In this document: in pieces, positions 1 through 12,215 of the stretch
Layout: the number at the start of each line of letters is the position of its first letter
How positions within the stretch are numbered: the first letter of the stretch is position 1
NCBI RefSeq assembly: GCF_019393635.1
Contig: NC_057867.1
Location: 55,335,143 to 55,399,142, forward strand
Length of the DNA: 64,000 nucleotides
Origin: Dromiciops gliroides
Taxonomy: Eukaryota; Chordata; Mammalia; Microbiotheria; Microbiotheriidae
Direction of reading: 5' to 3'
Translations under genes and position numbers: made by a program
Notes under the pieces: model-generated
What the model saw: only the letters and a program-made list of their open reading frames with translations
Databases searched by the model: none
Told to the model about the DNA's origin: nothing

Positions 1-700
1 ATAGATAGTTTGACTTTTCCTATCAACCCATAACAACCTTTTGGCCTGAAAATCACCTCTACACTTCCCATGTCTGCAGGCATTTAGAGGAAAGTTTGGG
101 ATAAATTTTAAAGGACAAATTGAGAGAAGATGAGGAGCAGTCAATCAATCAACCAATAAATATTTATTAAGTACCTACTGTGTGCTGAATACTGGAACAG
201 GACCTAGAGATGAGCTCAGGAAACACTTGGCTTTGACTCTGAGTGCTTGGTTATCTGGGCTGTTGAAGATTGTGAAGATCCTCAACAAAGCCAAGGAGGA
301 TTAGTATATTTCATCCCCTTGGTGTTAAAACAATGGTTATTTTCTTTTGACATTACCAGTGCACAGAAACATTTCCTCAGAACTGTTCTGGTCACATGTG
401 AAATCACATGCCGTTTTGTGCCCACTACAAAGACTGGAATGATGATAAGTCCCCAAATGGAGCCAATGAAGCTAGTACCTCCTCACTGCTCTGTTTGATG
501 ATAAATGAATAGCATTTTTAAGTGCTTACTATGTACAAATTACTGTAGTAAATGTTGGGAATATAAATAAAAAAGTAAGATAGTCTCTGATCTTAAAGAG
601 CTCACATTCTAATGGGGGAGATAACTTTTTTTTTTAAAAGAAGGGCATGATCAGCATAACATTTAATAAGTATCAGACCTTTTTAAACTCATATCCTATA
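1..700. other. Intergenic with old L2/MIR3-type fragments
   Basis: No gene seen. Stretches at about 125-215 and 497-632 carry the phrase pattern of the ancient L2-derived repeats: an AATCAATCAATAAA-like start, a 'tacctactgtgtgc' core and an 'aaagagctcacattctaatggggg' type end (here about 595-618). Family assignment is by recollected consensus only. Confidence 0.5.
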
Positions 701-1080
701 ATTGATTCTGTACATTTTTTCCCTTTTCTCTTTTTCACAATTACTATTGCTGTTTCCTTTCATCCTATTCCTTTCCCCATGATATTTACTCTCCTCTAAA
801 GGGATTTGCTTCTGACTGTCCCCTCTCCCAATCTGCTCTTCCTTCTTTTGCCCCTCCCTCTTTATCCCCTTTCCCCTCCAATTTTCCTGCAGGGTTAGAG
901 AGATTACTCCACCCAATTGAGTGTATATGTTATTCTCTCCTTGAGCCAATTCTGATGAGTGTTAGGCTCATTTACTGCCCAGTTTAAATAGATTCTCCAC
1001 CCAATTGGGTGTGTATGTTAATCCCTCCTTGAGTCAACTCTGATGAGTTTAAGGTCTTTGAGCCTTTTCTGATGTGTATA
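700..1080. repeat. Pyrimidine-rich block with a diverged tandem duplication
   Basis: About 700-895 is strongly C/T-rich. A 54-bp segment at 907-960 recurs at 994-1047 (offset 87 bp, a handful of mismatches), both beginning with 'ctccacccaattg'. It resembles antisense L1 internal sequence of marsupials, but I cannot confirm this. Confidence 0.5.
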
Positions 1081-1394
1081 AAGTAGGAGATAACTCTTTG
1101 GGAAGGTTTCTGCTTCAAGTTGAAATGGCTTTTCTTTTCTCCATAAGAATTTTTTTTCCTGGGATAATGGCTATAGGGGCTGGGCTAGAATCAGGACCAA
1201 TTATCTGGGTATTACTACCACTCATTGGATTCTTTGAGAAGTGATGGTTGAGCTGGTGACAGTGGTTTAACTTACCTGGCACATGCTGTTTATCTCTCTC
1301 TCAATCAGGGTGCCTTGTTGCTTCACCTAGCTCGGCTTGCCCAGGTAAACTACCAGATAGTTGGCATGTGTTACAGTGATATGTCATGAATTAA

Positions 1395-2170
1395 TGGTAA
1401 GTCAAGCAGTATGGCATAAGGGGAAGAGTATGGGACTTAAAATTGAAAGATCTTGGTTTAAGACTTGGCTCTGTGAAAAAGACCTATTTGTACAAAAATA
1501 TTTATAGCAGCTCTTCTTGTGGTGGCTAAAAATTGGAAATCAAAGGAATGCCCATCAATTGGGGAATGGCTAAATGAACTGTGCTGTATGATGGTGATAG
1601 AATATTATTGTGCTATAAGAAATGACAAACATGATGACTTCACAAAGGCCTGGAAAGCCATGTATGAAATGAGGTATAGTGAAGTGAGCAGAAGCAAGAG
1701 AATGTGCACAGTGCATAGTGACAACAATATTGTTTGATGAAGAACTGTGAATGACTTGACTATTCTCAACAATACTAATCCTAAAGGACTATTGATGAAA
1801 CATACTATCCACCTCCAAAGAAAGAACTGATATTGATGGAACAGACTGAAACATGATATTTTCTACTTTCTTTCATTTTTTTCTTTAATCCAGTTTTCTT
1901 GTACAAAATGACAAATATGGTGATGTTTTAAATAATCATACATGCATAACCCATATCTGCTTGCCACCTCAGGGAGGGGGAGGGGAAGGAAAGAAGGAGG
2001 GATAAAAAAATGGAATCCAAAACTATGATTAAAAATGTTCACTACATTTTAAAAAAAAGACTGGGCTCTGTGACTTACAAGCAATGTGACCTTGGTTTCT
2101 CTGAGCCTCATATGTAAAATGTGGACCACAGTGCTTGTATCATGTGTCTATAGAAAGGTATAGGTCCCCC
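1395..2170 (+). mobile_element. MIR SINE split by an L1 insertion
   Basis: The MIR left part (about 1395-1476, 'ggcataaggggaagagta' type opening) resumes after the L1 at about 2058 and continues to about 2150 with the conserved 'gcaatgtgaccttgg' core and 'cctcatatgtaaaatg'. The interruption is bounded by the L1 target-site duplication. Confidence 0.6.
1477..2057 (+). mobile_element. 5'-truncated L1 3' end (ORF2 tail plus 3'UTR)
   Basis: The translated 5' part (about 1519-1737) has the L1 ORF2 C-terminal signature: an AKNWK motif, PSIGEWLNEL, and EYYCAIRND near residues 33-41. It is followed by a 3'UTR with the G-rich polypurine tract (about 1972-2005) typical of mammalian L1, then an A-rich end. 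A 16-bp TSD with one mismatch flanks it (1461-1476 agacttggctctgtga; 2058-2073 agactgggctctgtga). Confidence 0.85.
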
Positions 2171-4640
2171 CCCCTTTCAAAGAACTTAAAGTCTCCTTTA
2201 ATAAAGACCTGAGTTGTATGGCTTGCTGTGATGTCAGCAGTTACCCTAGACCTAATGAAAAACAACAACAAATTATACAGAAACAGAGTGAAAGGAAACC
2301 AACTAATCAGAAATGGCATTATTATATTATTATTCTAGACCAAAGCAAATGTACTGACATTTCTACATGCTCCAACTACTTGCAATGTTATAGTATCCTG
2401 GCCTGTTGGCATTTCTCTGCCACTGACCACAAGATCCTAAGGGGAGCAGGCTCCAGACATTTAGGTGTGTATTTTGTTAAAGAGACAGACATGAAAAACA
2501 ATGGCTATCTAAAAAAAATAACTTGATTGAGTTTTCCAACTAATGCCACTTTGGAGATCCATATCCAAAAGTTCATTTCAAATGGGATTTGGCTTCCTTG
2601 AGATTTCCTCAGATTGGCTCTCATTTTACACTACTATTGATGGAGATGAGGCCATTTTGTAGTCTGTTTTTTGTCTTTCTGTGTCCCAATGTGATGATGG
2701 CATCATGCTTGGGAATATCTCTTAAAACTACATAGACTTTTCCCTTTGCTCCAGAGGCAGAACATTTTTGCAAGATGAAAGGCTTTTCTAATCATATGCA
2801 CATCTCTTTGCATAATGTTCTTTGAGCACAAGGCATAAAATAAATATGGTATTCGGTTTATTTTATTCTTCACAGCTAATAAGATTAGTGGGTGAGCAAG
2901 GGCCCTTTTATTCACTCTCCTCTGTCACTTCTGTGTCCACTAATTCAATGATGGCATTTCTTGTCTTTGTGTTTAGAATTTGCGTGCAACTTCAACTTTA
3001 CTGTCTAATATTTGTGAATATACATAATTCCTTGATTCTTGACTTAACAATTAAATTATGGGAGGAGTATGGCAACTGTTCATGTGAAAATAATCTGAGA
3101 CTGAAATTTTAACAAGGGTCAAGAGAATGTTGTAGGAGTTAAAAAAAACAATTAAATATTGGGCTCCATTAAAAGAATACTATATCCAGGACTAGGGGAA
3201 ATGATAATCCTGCTCGCCTCTGCTCTGATCCCACCACATTTGGAGCATAATGTTTAGTTCTGGGGAGTAATCACAGCAAGGCAATCAGCCCCAGCTCTCA
3301 CAGTATCCTAGGTAATTGTTTTGGGTCAGACCTGAAGTATCCTGAGCTCTGGCAACATGCTCCCCTGTAAAAGGTTGCTAGATTTGGGAATTTCAATTTG
3401 CAATGCCAGAAGTGTCCCTGGAACAGCATTATCTAATGGCAGTATTGGGATACTGTATCAGCAGCTGAGAGACACTTTGAAGACGAACTAGACACCCTGA
3501 GGAAACATAGCTTTTGGAATCTACAAGGAACTCAGCAGAACCTACATGATCCCTAAGAATTTCATGAATTTCCTGTGAAGGAGAGAAAAAAGGTTATCAA
3601 TAATCAGGAGTTGAGAGCATACTCCTTACTACACAAGCCCTTAAATGAGCTTGTCCTACTTGTGGAACAGTCTGCCCCTGGTATGGAGAAATGTTCTATA
3701 CCAACCCTCATTATACTACCTTAGTAAATACACATCTCTAACAGCTAGTCAATTTGTGTTGGTTAATTGATACCAACTAATAATCAATGAAGAACATACT
3801 GGATAGGGGCTCATGAGCTATAGTAGTAGAAATACCCTAGCCTCTCAGGATTTTCCCAGAACTCCTAGAGGAGAGGTAGCTAACTACCTATGTGTACCTA
3901 ACCTACTAGGCCAGTGAGAGTTGAGAGAATGAGCCCCAAGCCTGACCTATACACATATGACATATTTGATCTTATAAACTTTTATTCCTTATAGAGAACT
4001 ATGCAGAGCAAAACTTCCTAAATGCCCTCTGAATGATCCCAAGTTCTAAAGCACAGTACTTTCAAGAGCTTCACTGACAGTAATAGTGAGGCAGATTTAG
4101 GGAATTGTTTTAACTTTGTGTATTCAACATTTCATTGCTACCTCCTAATTCTTTTCAGTATTTGAAAGCTGATTGTAGACTGGGAAAACCAACTGGAAAA
4201 TGTCATAATTCATTTCCTTTATAGAATACATTCTAAAATATTCTAAAAAAAATCTTCAGATTAATAGAATATCATACAATAATTTTTACTATAGTGAAAT
4301 TTGAAGTAGAATTGGAGCAAGATCTTTTCAGCCCTGAACAGCTCCCTTTGCAAAAAAGTGATAGAATATAAATCTATCATGATCACATGGTTGATTAAAT
4401 AATATATATATATATATATATGAAATGTAGTTTTCATATCTTAATATGAGCTTGTGAAGGTATGAAACAATTTTAAAAATCAAAATAGCAGTCCAGCTAG
4501 AAAATCTACTATTGGAAAAGGTCTTTTGCAGAGGTTTATTCATCATTAAGATCCTAGAAAATGAATGGAGTGTTGCCATATTTGTTTGACTCTCCTCTAC
4601 TATGGAGTATTTCTGGTCATGGAATGTTAGATCTGGGAGG
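2170..4640. other. Intergenic, one CR1/L3 fragment, no gene
   Basis: About 3150-3290 (+) matches the 3' ORF region of a CR1/L3 LINE ('ccaggactaggg' followed by 'tctgctctgatccc' and 'ttctggg'). A (TA)n run lies at about 4401-4421. Short open frames in 2218-3112 and 4328-4579 have no recognisable protein features and are probably chance. Confidence 0.45.
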
Positions 4641-4649
4641 TTCTATCCA

Positions 4650-5420
4650 TGTTAGATCTCATCAATATGGGGAATCAGATTCAACATTGATTAAACATCT
4701 CCTATGTGCCAAGCCCTGCTGTGCTGGGTCCTGGGGATACAAAGACTTACATTCTACTGGGGAAGGTTACAGTGTATCCATAAGTAAGTAAACAGAAAGT
4801 ATATAAAGAGTATGCAAAGTAATTTCAAGGGAAGAAGACATGCAAATAGTTTGGGATCATGAAGAAGGGCTTCTTGGGGAACCAGGTGGCCCACCTGAGC
4901 TGGGTTTTGAAAGGAGTTGAGGATTCTGTGAGGGGGTGGTGAGGTAGAAGTGCATTCCAGACATGGGGAGCCACTTTGCTTTTACAAGGCAAGGTTGGGG
5001 AGCTGGGTGGTGCAGTAGATAGAGCACTGGCCCTGGAGTCAGTTCAAATTTCAGCTCAGACACTTACCAGCTGTGTGATCCTGGGCAAGTCACTTAATCC
5101 CAATTGCCTTAAACATCTGGAGCCATTTCCACTTGTCCTGATATACACATATACATATATGTGTGTGTGTACATACATGTATGTGTATAATCTTGCCACT
5201 GGACCCACATGGCTCTGGAGGAGTGAGGTTGGTGACCTTGCACAGCCCTCCTTCACTTAAATCCAATTCAGTGCAAGTCATGACATCACCCTGAAGTCAT
5301 GTTCCTCTTTGAGAATGAAGGACAAACAACAACAATAACAACAAGAAGGCAAGGTATGAGAATTCCCTCCACCAAATCACAATTGTGGGGCTTAGTGGTA
5401 AGACCTGGAGAACTCGAGAG
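4650..5420 (+). mobile_element. L2-type old repeat interrupted by a SINE
   Basis: About 4680-4986 follows the 'aaacatctcctatgtgcc' to 'ggggatacaaag' pattern and continues with the 'gctgggttttgaaaggag' and 'gcattccagacatgggg' phrases of a long marsupial repeat. It resumes after the SINE at about 5346. Confidence 0.5.
4996..5345 (+). mobile_element. SINE, tRNA-type head with 'gaatgaaggacaaac' tail
   Basis: This is the common head (agctgggtggtgcag, then ctggccctggagtcag, then gtgatcctgggcaagtcac), followed by a roughly 200-bp second domain ending in a CAACAA-rich tail instead of poly(A). A perfect 10-bp TSD, aaggcaaggt, is at 4986-4995 and 5346-5355. A palindromic (TG)n/(CA)n run at about 5147-5192 has expanded inside it. 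The tail type suggests RTE mobilisation (inference). Confidence 0.85.
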
Positions 5421-6560
5421 TTGCCTAGAGCACATAGTTGTTAAGTGACTTGCCCTAACTAGAATCAAAGGTGAGATCTGAGCCAGATCTTCCTAACTTT
5501 AAGCCTAGCACTCCCCATGACAACATTCTGTATCTCTTTGGGGGTTTAGTATTATTAAATGTTTATATAAGATATTAAAGTTCATTTTTTGGAACTCAGG
5601 AGGTATATGTATTACCAAATACTAAAAGAACTCATCACTTAATGTTCTGCTTCTAAGTGGAATGTCGTCTCAACAATTCCCTACCTACTCCCCCTAGAGT
5701 ATGCACAGATATCATCTGCTTGCTTCCAGTTATATATAACTCATTGCTGGATTGAGTTGATCGTGATTGGTTGCTGAGACAGAAAAGATGATGACACAGA
5801 CTGCCACACCTGGGAGGAGAGGCAGCTTTTAGCTAGAGCTTTCTTGGAGGCAGCTCTTGAGAAGACAAGGTGTGACCCTTCATGGCAAGTGAAGGAAGGG
5901 TCTGAATTCTTTACACTAACATAAGAGTGGAGCCAGGACCCTCTTTGATGCTGGTTTCACACCCACTGCCTCACCTTCACCTCCAAGTGGATGCAACTGG
6001 GCAAGCTAGTACCAGAAGCCCATGGCTGCCTTACGTTACCTTTTTGTGTTTCCTTTCCTCTAGTATGGACTTTGTGAATGACAGAAACTTCTATGAGGTC
6101 AGCAAGACAATGGCTGTAAATGTTCATCAGAATGGTTGATTGTACATACAGTGACATCAACAGCAGGAGTGAGCTAGCACCAGCGAATGAGCTGGCATCA
6201 GAGAGCCAGAGCCCACCAGAAAGGATGATCATGCTTGAATAACTTAGCATTTGATCACACCCTAGAGGTGAAATGTGAATTAGTTAATTAGTAGCCTTGC
6301 AAATCTATTTGTCCCAACAAGGCATGAATGATTGTATTTACAAATGACTGTGCTAGTTGGGATGAGTTGTTGGATTCTGTTCTAATCATTCTTAATTCTT
6401 TAGTGCTTAGCATTATCTTTTCCTTGTCCTAATAAACTACCTGTTCCATACCTGATTCATGTTTGCACACTGGGTGCCTTAAAAAAAATTATCTTTCTTT
6501 GGACAAACCATAGACTAGAGGCAGAAGCAACATTATTTTAATTAGCAATTTTCCTCAGGT
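5420..6560. other. Intergenic, nothing recognised
   Basis: I see no repeat with clear boundaries, no RNA gene and no reading frame with protein-like composition. Open frames at 5927-6139 (+) and 5957-6250 (-) overlap each other and show no domain. Confidence 0.4.
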
Positions 6561-7045
6561 AATCAATCAATAAACATTAATTAGACAACTACTATGTGTG
6601 AGACACTGTGTTAAGCACTAGAAATAAAAAGAAAGGTAAAAGATAATACCTGTCCTCAAGAAGCTCATAATCTAATGGGGAGACAACATGCAAACAATTA
6701 TGTACAAACAAGCTGTATATAGGGTCAATTAAAAATAATCACCAGAGGGAAGGCACTAGACTTTAGGGAGTAAAGGGCCAATGAATGAAAGAATTGAGGA
6801 GCCTGATCCCACCATTGAAAAATCAGGCTTTGGGGTAGCTAAGTGGCACAGTGTATAAAGCACTGGCCCTGGATTCAGATTTGAACCTGAGTTCAAATCT
6901 GGACTCAGACACTTGACACTTACTAGCTTTGTGACCCAGGTCAAGCCACTTAACCCTCATTGCCCCGCAAAAAGATAAAAAGAAAAAAGAAAGAAAAATC
7001 AGGCTTCTTCCACAGCTAGTACCTTGAATGTCAGGCAAAAAATGG
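6560..7045 (+). mobile_element. L2-type old repeat interrupted by a SINE
   Basis: It opens with 'aatcaatcaataaacatt', contains 'ctactatgtgtgagacactgtg', 'ctcataatctaatgggg' and 'gacaacatgcaaacaa', and is then broken at 6831 by a SINE. It is the same family as the block at 4650-4986. Confidence 0.6.
6831..6992 (+). mobile_element. SINE, poly(A)-tailed type
   Basis: Standard tRNA-derived head (tggggtagctaagtggc) with an A-rich tail (about 6969-6992). It is flanked by a perfect 14-bp TSD, gaaaaatcaggctt, at 6817-6830 and 6993-7006. The poly(A) tail plus this TSD is the hallmark of L1-driven insertion. Confidence 0.9.
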
Positions 7046-7945
7046 AGATTGTTGTAGGTCATGTAGCCTCAGCTAAATAGTGCCTCTTTAGCTAGCTACT
7101 TTACTAGAAGTGAATCCCCAGGGCATTTCAATTCGGCAATCTAATATTCCAAAGAGGGTTGGGATGAGCTGGTCAACTGCAAAATTTTCAGGAAGATTTA
7201 TCCAAGAGTCATTTTTGAATTCCATATGTAGGTAGACTGCATAGGTTGACATTAAGAGATTGTTAATATGCTAAGATTTCAGGACATGCTCAAAATGACT
7301 ATAGTAAAATAGCTCGTGCAACATTTTCACAGAAATTGAAGCACTGTCCTTCTTCAGGAAAGCCAAGTGATAGTCCATGTGTGCATTCCTACAGGGCATC
7401 TCTGTACATCCAAGCTGATATTCTGTTGGGGAGAAGGTAGGATTCTTTAGAAAATGGTGCTTGGCTTTCACTATAGACCCATGGTAACAAAAACAGTGAT
7501 CAGTGTGTGTGTGGGGGGGTTGGTTACATGGGCATCTTTGTGAATTGGATAGCTAGCTGGCTTTGGTCCATTTTCATGGGCTCCAGGGTCAATGAAGAAC
7601 AGTGTATCTCCAGGCTTCTGAGGAGGGACATTATCACACACATTATGACAAATACACTTATCATGATAGAGTACCTGCAAAGCTCCTGCTTATTTTACAA
7701 ACCACATTTTCTGAGCAGTGCCATCATAAACATAAAGAGCACTAGTCACCACAGTGATTGAGAATCTGCCATGGCAATGTATTTTTGTGACGAGTCATAT
7801 TTCTCCCCCATAGATTTATGGGTAGGGAGAAAATTGCTCTTCTGAAAAGAAGTAATATAGATATATACTATCTCTGTAGCAAGAAGTCCTGTTAAGTTCC
7901 ATTCTGCAACCCCTTTCCTGGACACACTATATATAGAAGAGGGGG
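7045..7945. other. Intergenic, nothing recognised
   Basis: There is a short G-run at about 7512-7518. Overlapping open frames on both strands at 7471-7761 mirror each other and show no conserved protein feature. I see nothing else I can name. Confidence 0.4.
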
Positions 7946-8060
7946 CAACAGAGTATAATGGGTGGAATGATGGTCTTGGCCTCAGGAAAACCTGAGTCCC
8001 ACTCTTACCTCCTACACATGTTAGCTGTGTGGCCCTGAATAGTCACTAAAACTCTCTGAG
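7945..8060 (+). mobile_element. MIR SINE fragment
   Basis: It has the pattern 'gtataatgggtggaatga', then 'cctgagtccc', then 'ttagctgtgtggccctg', then 'aaactctctga', matching the MIR core and 3' region, considerably diverged. Confidence 0.6.
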
Positions 8061-8213
8061 AACTGGGAACTCACAGGCTCACATCTACTGAGGCACAGAT
8101 GGCACCTTGAGTGGAGGGTGTTCCCTAGGTGATAGAATCACAGAGCCTTCACTATTCAGTTATGTTTCAAACTGAGACCTGGGAAAGAAAAGGCTAAGGT
8201 GCCCCACTACTTC

Positions 8214-8391
8214 TGGGGCCATCTCCAGTTGTCCTGATGTATATCTTGCCACTGGACTCATCTGGCTCTGGAGGAGAGAATAAGGCTGATGACTTTGCAC
8301 AGCCTGTCCTCACTTAAACCCAATTCACTACAAGTCATGACATCAGCTCCCGATGTCATGGGCCTCTTCGAGAATGAAGGACAAACAAAAA
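8214..8391 (+). mobile_element. 5'-truncated SINE, RTE-type tail only
   Basis: This holds only the second domain of the CAACAA-tailed SINE: 'atctccagttgtcctgatg', 'cttgccactgga', 'ctggaggaga', 'tttgcacagcc' and 'aagtcatgacatca', ending 'gaatgaaggacaaac'. The tRNA-like head is missing. Confidence 0.75.
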
Positions 8392-8499
8392 ATCATGTAC
8401 AGGGAACAATGTTTTCAGTTTCATTTGTGGCTTCTTGATTATTTGTGACTTGAATATGCTATGTTTAGGGATGAATATTTAGATTTCCTGATAGAAAAT

Positions 8500-8960
8500 G
8501 ACCAATACACAGCATTTCAGAGTTGGAAGGGACCTCAGAGCCCATCCAGTCCAACTCATCCCTCAACACGAATTGTCTTGACAGCATTCCTATCAAATGG
8601 TCAGCCAGTCTCCTCTAGAGAGGAGAAAATTGAAAGAAAACCTGAAAACTTTGAAATTCTGAAAATTCAATTTCTCCCACTTCCTCATGAAATAGCCATT
8701 TCTACAGTTCTGATTGGTGGGAAGTTTTTTCTTTCACAAAGGCCAGATTTACCTTCTTGAAACTTCCACCCTTTGTTCTAGTTCTACCTTTTGGGGTCAA
8801 ACAAAATAAGTTTGATCTGTGACGCTCTCTTCCACCTTACAACTCTTCAGATACTTAAGGACAGCTACCATACCGTTCCTCCCACCAAGTCTCCTCTTTT
8901 CTAGGCTAAATATGCTCATTTTTTTCAGCCTTTCCTTTTGGGGTATGCATTGGAGGAGAG
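8500..8960 (-). mobile_element. CR1/L3 LINE 3' region
   Basis: It reads as the reverse complement of the CR1/L3 end. On the plus strand it has 'agttggaagggacctcagag', 'catccagtccaa', 'aacttccaccctttgttcta', 'acttaaggacagctaccat' and 'ttctaggctaaatatgctc'. It is old and gapped. The open frame at 8461-8760 is not a gene. Confidence 0.65.
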
Positions 8961-10460
8961 AAAAGGTTACATATTTCTAAGATTCTAAGGCTGTGTTCTA
9001 GTAACTAGCAATGTTTTAGAATAACAAATGACCCATGTCTATTTGAAAAGCATTGAGCAGGTGATTGGATTGTCAAAAAGTAAATCCTGCATCATCATTA
9101 AGATGCTGGAAATAGCTAGACTGTCAGTGATCCAAGAGACAAATTCATTGTAGGATCATTGATATCAAGTTGGAATGGACCTTTCATTTTACAGAGGAGA
9201 TTTTACATTTTGAGCCTCAGAGAGGGAAGGGGATTTGCCCAAAGTCACTCAGGTAGTAAGGAGGAGAGCCAGGAATTTCTCACTAGGGACTCTGATTCCT
9301 AATGCTACTATCTGAATTGTGTTTTTTTCAGATGGCAGGAAATTAAATTGCTACTTAAGATCATCTAAATGTTAACTTCCCTGGCCATCTCCCTAACCCC
9401 ATTCCAGCTAACAGGTTTCATTTCTCCAAACTATGTGATGTTGAATAAATAACGCAGATCATAAAGGAGATAATGTGTGTGAAGAGCTTTATAAACCTTA
9501 AGACCCTGTATTAATTTCAGCTGTTATTATTTTTAAATGCCAGTTACTTCCATATGGGCCATCCATCGAGCCTTCAGTTTCTGGTCATTACTTAGAACCA
9601 TGATACTTGGTCATAATAAGAATCTGTGAAGTTTGCAACTTGAGTGGTGCTTTTTCTTACAGTACTTTATGGAAATAGACATGGTTCTGAAAAGTGCTAA
9701 ATCTAAATTGTGCAAATCCAATTCTCATTTTCTCCTTGACAAATATGATCATTTCAAAGATGCTTTCTCCTCATTTCTGAGTGATCTTTAATGGACAGTA
9801 GCTTTTAACACTGGCAACATTTTCTTAGTCTCTAAGCCCTTCTATCTAGTAGTGAATAACCTGTAAAGCCACTTGCAAATGCACATGAGGAATCCCCCAC
9901 ATAAACTAATTCTATGGGGAATCCTTTTGCAAAGGCAAGAATCTTCATGTAATGAGAACACTGCAAGCCAAAGATAATTTATTGGTTTCTTAAGTTTGGC
10001 CTTTTATATTCCTGTTTCCCTTAAAGCAAGATGCCTGTATGTATCCTATAAATAGAATTCACAGTAAATTAGGAAGATCCAGGGCTTAACTCTGTTATCT
10101 CAGTGAAATACTATAAAACAGCTATGGCTGTCACCACTTATTACTCTCAAATAGGACCACTGAAGAGATGACATTAAAAATCAGGTATATCCTTGAGAAG
10201 AGATTATTTTAAACAATTGGGTTTTCAAGAATCAGATTTGGTTTAAATATTTATTTATTCATAATTTAAAAATAGGACATGTCATGACAAGAAATGAAAT
10301 TAACATTTAAGGCCATCCAAATTATAACTTCTTGACTTGATCTCCTATATTCACCTCTAGTCTATGGGCTATACTGCCCCATTCTTAGTTCCTCTGTGCT
10401 AATAAAAGGTAATAATGTGCATTACTATCCAAGAGAACTCTTTAGTGGGAAAATCTAGAT
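8960..10460. other. Intergenic with a MIR-like fragment
   Basis: About 9150-9310 has MIR/L2-tail phrases ('ttttacagaggaga', 'gagcctcagagagg', 'gatttgcccaaagtcac'). The rest is unassigned AT-rich sequence. Confidence 0.4.
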
Positions 10461-10467
10461 GCCATTT

Positions 10468-10615
10468 TTTGGGGGTGAGGCAATTGGGGTTAAGTGACTT
10501 GCCCAAGGTCACACAGTCAGTAAGTGTCAAGTGTCTGAGGCCGGATTTGAACTCAGGTCCTCCTGAATCCAAGGCCAGTGCTTTATCCACTGGGCCACCT
10601 AGCTGCCCCAACTTA
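10468..10615 (-). mobile_element. SINE, poly(A)-tailed type
   Basis: Reverse-oriented copy with a T-rich start, then 'ttaagtgacttgcccaaggt', 'ggatttgaactcaggtcctc' and 'ccacctagctgcccc'. The 9-bp TSD atgccattt is at 10459-10467 and 10616-10624. Confidence 0.88.
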
Positions 10616-10624
10616 ATGCCATTT

Positions 10625-11304
10625 ATGATGTATTTATTTTCTTAAATGAAGAATGCAAAGCATTTTCACTAATATTTAAAAGAAAATAATAAACCAAAGC
10701 ATTATAACCAATGAAAAAAATTTTTAAAATAGAATATGATACGATTAGAAAATAGAGAGAGTAGAGGTAATCAATGGAGAACTAGTTGCTTCTGAGGTAT
10801 AATTATCCTGGTAATTATAGTTATGTAACTTGGCCAAGTTTAGCTGAATTTAATACATATGTAAATACATGGTATTGGATTTACTCATGCTCTTTCCATC
10901 CTCTTTGCTGCTTTTCTATACTCAGTGGCCCAGCTGGGATTTGACTTTTATTTTGACATTTTTGTGAATGCAGTTTTCTCATAAAATATAGTTTCTATTT
11001 GGAGCCAGCTAGCCATTTCTTAATTGTGGGATATAAATGACTCTGGATTAATAATGAATCTTGTTGAAAAATAATTTTATGATCACTCTCTGATATCCAA
11101 AGTGAATTAAAGCAATCATAATAAACAGAAGAAAGAATCTACCTGTTTTCTTTCATCCCACCATTATGGAAACTACACATGGGTGGGTGGGGGGTCCCTC
11201 ATAAGGTAGTTCGCTGCCACTAGAAGTACTTCAACAGATGCTGGATAACTGTCAGAGATGCTATAAAGAAGATTTCCTTATTGGGTGGGAGATTCCGCTG
11301 ACCT
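10625..11304. other. Intergenic, nothing recognised
   Basis: AT-rich unassigned DNA. No protein-like frame, no RNA gene and no repeat with recognisable ends. Confidence 0.4.
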
Positions 11305-11453
11305 TTTTTTTGTGTGTGTGAGGCAATTGGGGTTAAGTGACTTGCCCAGGGTCACACAACTAGTGTCAAGTGTCTGAGGCCAGATTTGAACTCAGGTCCT
11401 CCTGAATCCAGGGCCCATGCTCTATCCACTTTGCCACCTAGCTGCCCCTGCCT
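11305..11453 (-). mobile_element. SINE, poly(A)-tailed type
   Basis: Reverse copy beginning with poly(T) plus a (TG)n run, then the 'ggggttaagtgacttgccc' core and the 'ccacctagctgcccc' head. An imperfect flanking repeat, gctgacct at about 11297-11304 and gctaacct at about 11454-11461, may be the TSD. Confidence 0.82.
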
Positions 11454-11517
11454 CTGCTAACCTCCTAAGATGCCTTACAACTCTAAATTTTAAAATGTTT
11501 CTTATCTTCTTGGGAAT

Positions 11518-11890
11518 GGATCACAGAATCACAGAATTTATAGTTGGAAAGAATCTCAGCAGGCCTATAATCCAATAGTCCAATCCATATCCTACCACAA
11601 CATACTTAATGAACAATCATCCAGCTTAAGCTGCTTGAGGACCCTCAATGAGGGGGAGCCACAATCTCCTAAGGCAGCTCATTCCATTTCTGGGTAAATC
11701 GAGTTAAAAGTTTTTCCTGACATCAAATTTGATCTCACCACTTTGCAACTTACACCCCAAATATAGATGTAGGCAAGTTTTCCTTCTAATGACAGACAAG
11801 TTAGACATGAAACAAGTCATGCAGAAAAGTAACGGGCCATTAATATAGGACAGGATCAGAACAACAACAAAAATCTGTGAATACCTTGCC
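11518..11890 (-). mobile_element. CR1/L3 LINE 3' end
   Basis: On the plus strand it begins 'atcacagaatcacagaat' (reverse complement of the CR1 terminal repeats), then 'ggcagctcattccatttctg', 'agtttttcctgacatcaaa' and 'tttgcaacttacacccc'. A SINE follows directly. Confidence 0.7.
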
Positions 11891-11895
11891 ATGGT

Positions 11896-12202
11896 TTGTT
11901 TATCCTTAATTTCCAAAGAGGACCATGACATTGGGGTGATGTCATGACTTGCAGTGAATTGGATTTAAGTGAGGGAGGGCTGTGCAAGGTCACCAACCAC
12001 ACTCTCTCCTCCAGAACCATCTGGGTCCAGTGGCAAAGTATAGATCATGATGACTGGAGATGGTTCCGGATGTTTAAAGCAATTAGGGTTAAGTGACTTG
12101 CCCAGGGTCACACAGCTAGTAAGTGTCTGAGGTGAGATTTGAACTCAGGTACTCCCAGCTTCAGGGCCAGTGCTCCATCTGCTGTGCCACCTACCTGCCC
12201 CC
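11896..12202 (-). mobile_element. Full SINE with RTE-type second domain
   Basis: Reverse copy of the two-domain SINE: the 'agaggaccatgacattgggg' tail domain, then the 'agggttaagtgacttgcc' head domain, ending at 'ctacctgccccc'. A perfect 13-bp TSD, accttgccatggt, is at 11883-11895 and 12203-12215. Confidence 0.9.
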
Positions 12203-12215
12203 ACCTTGCCATGGT

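Noticed and set aside
1260-1290. Donor-like CAG|GTAAGT on the minus strand at about 1271-1279
   Set aside because: No pyrimidine tract or acceptor at a sensible distance on that strand.
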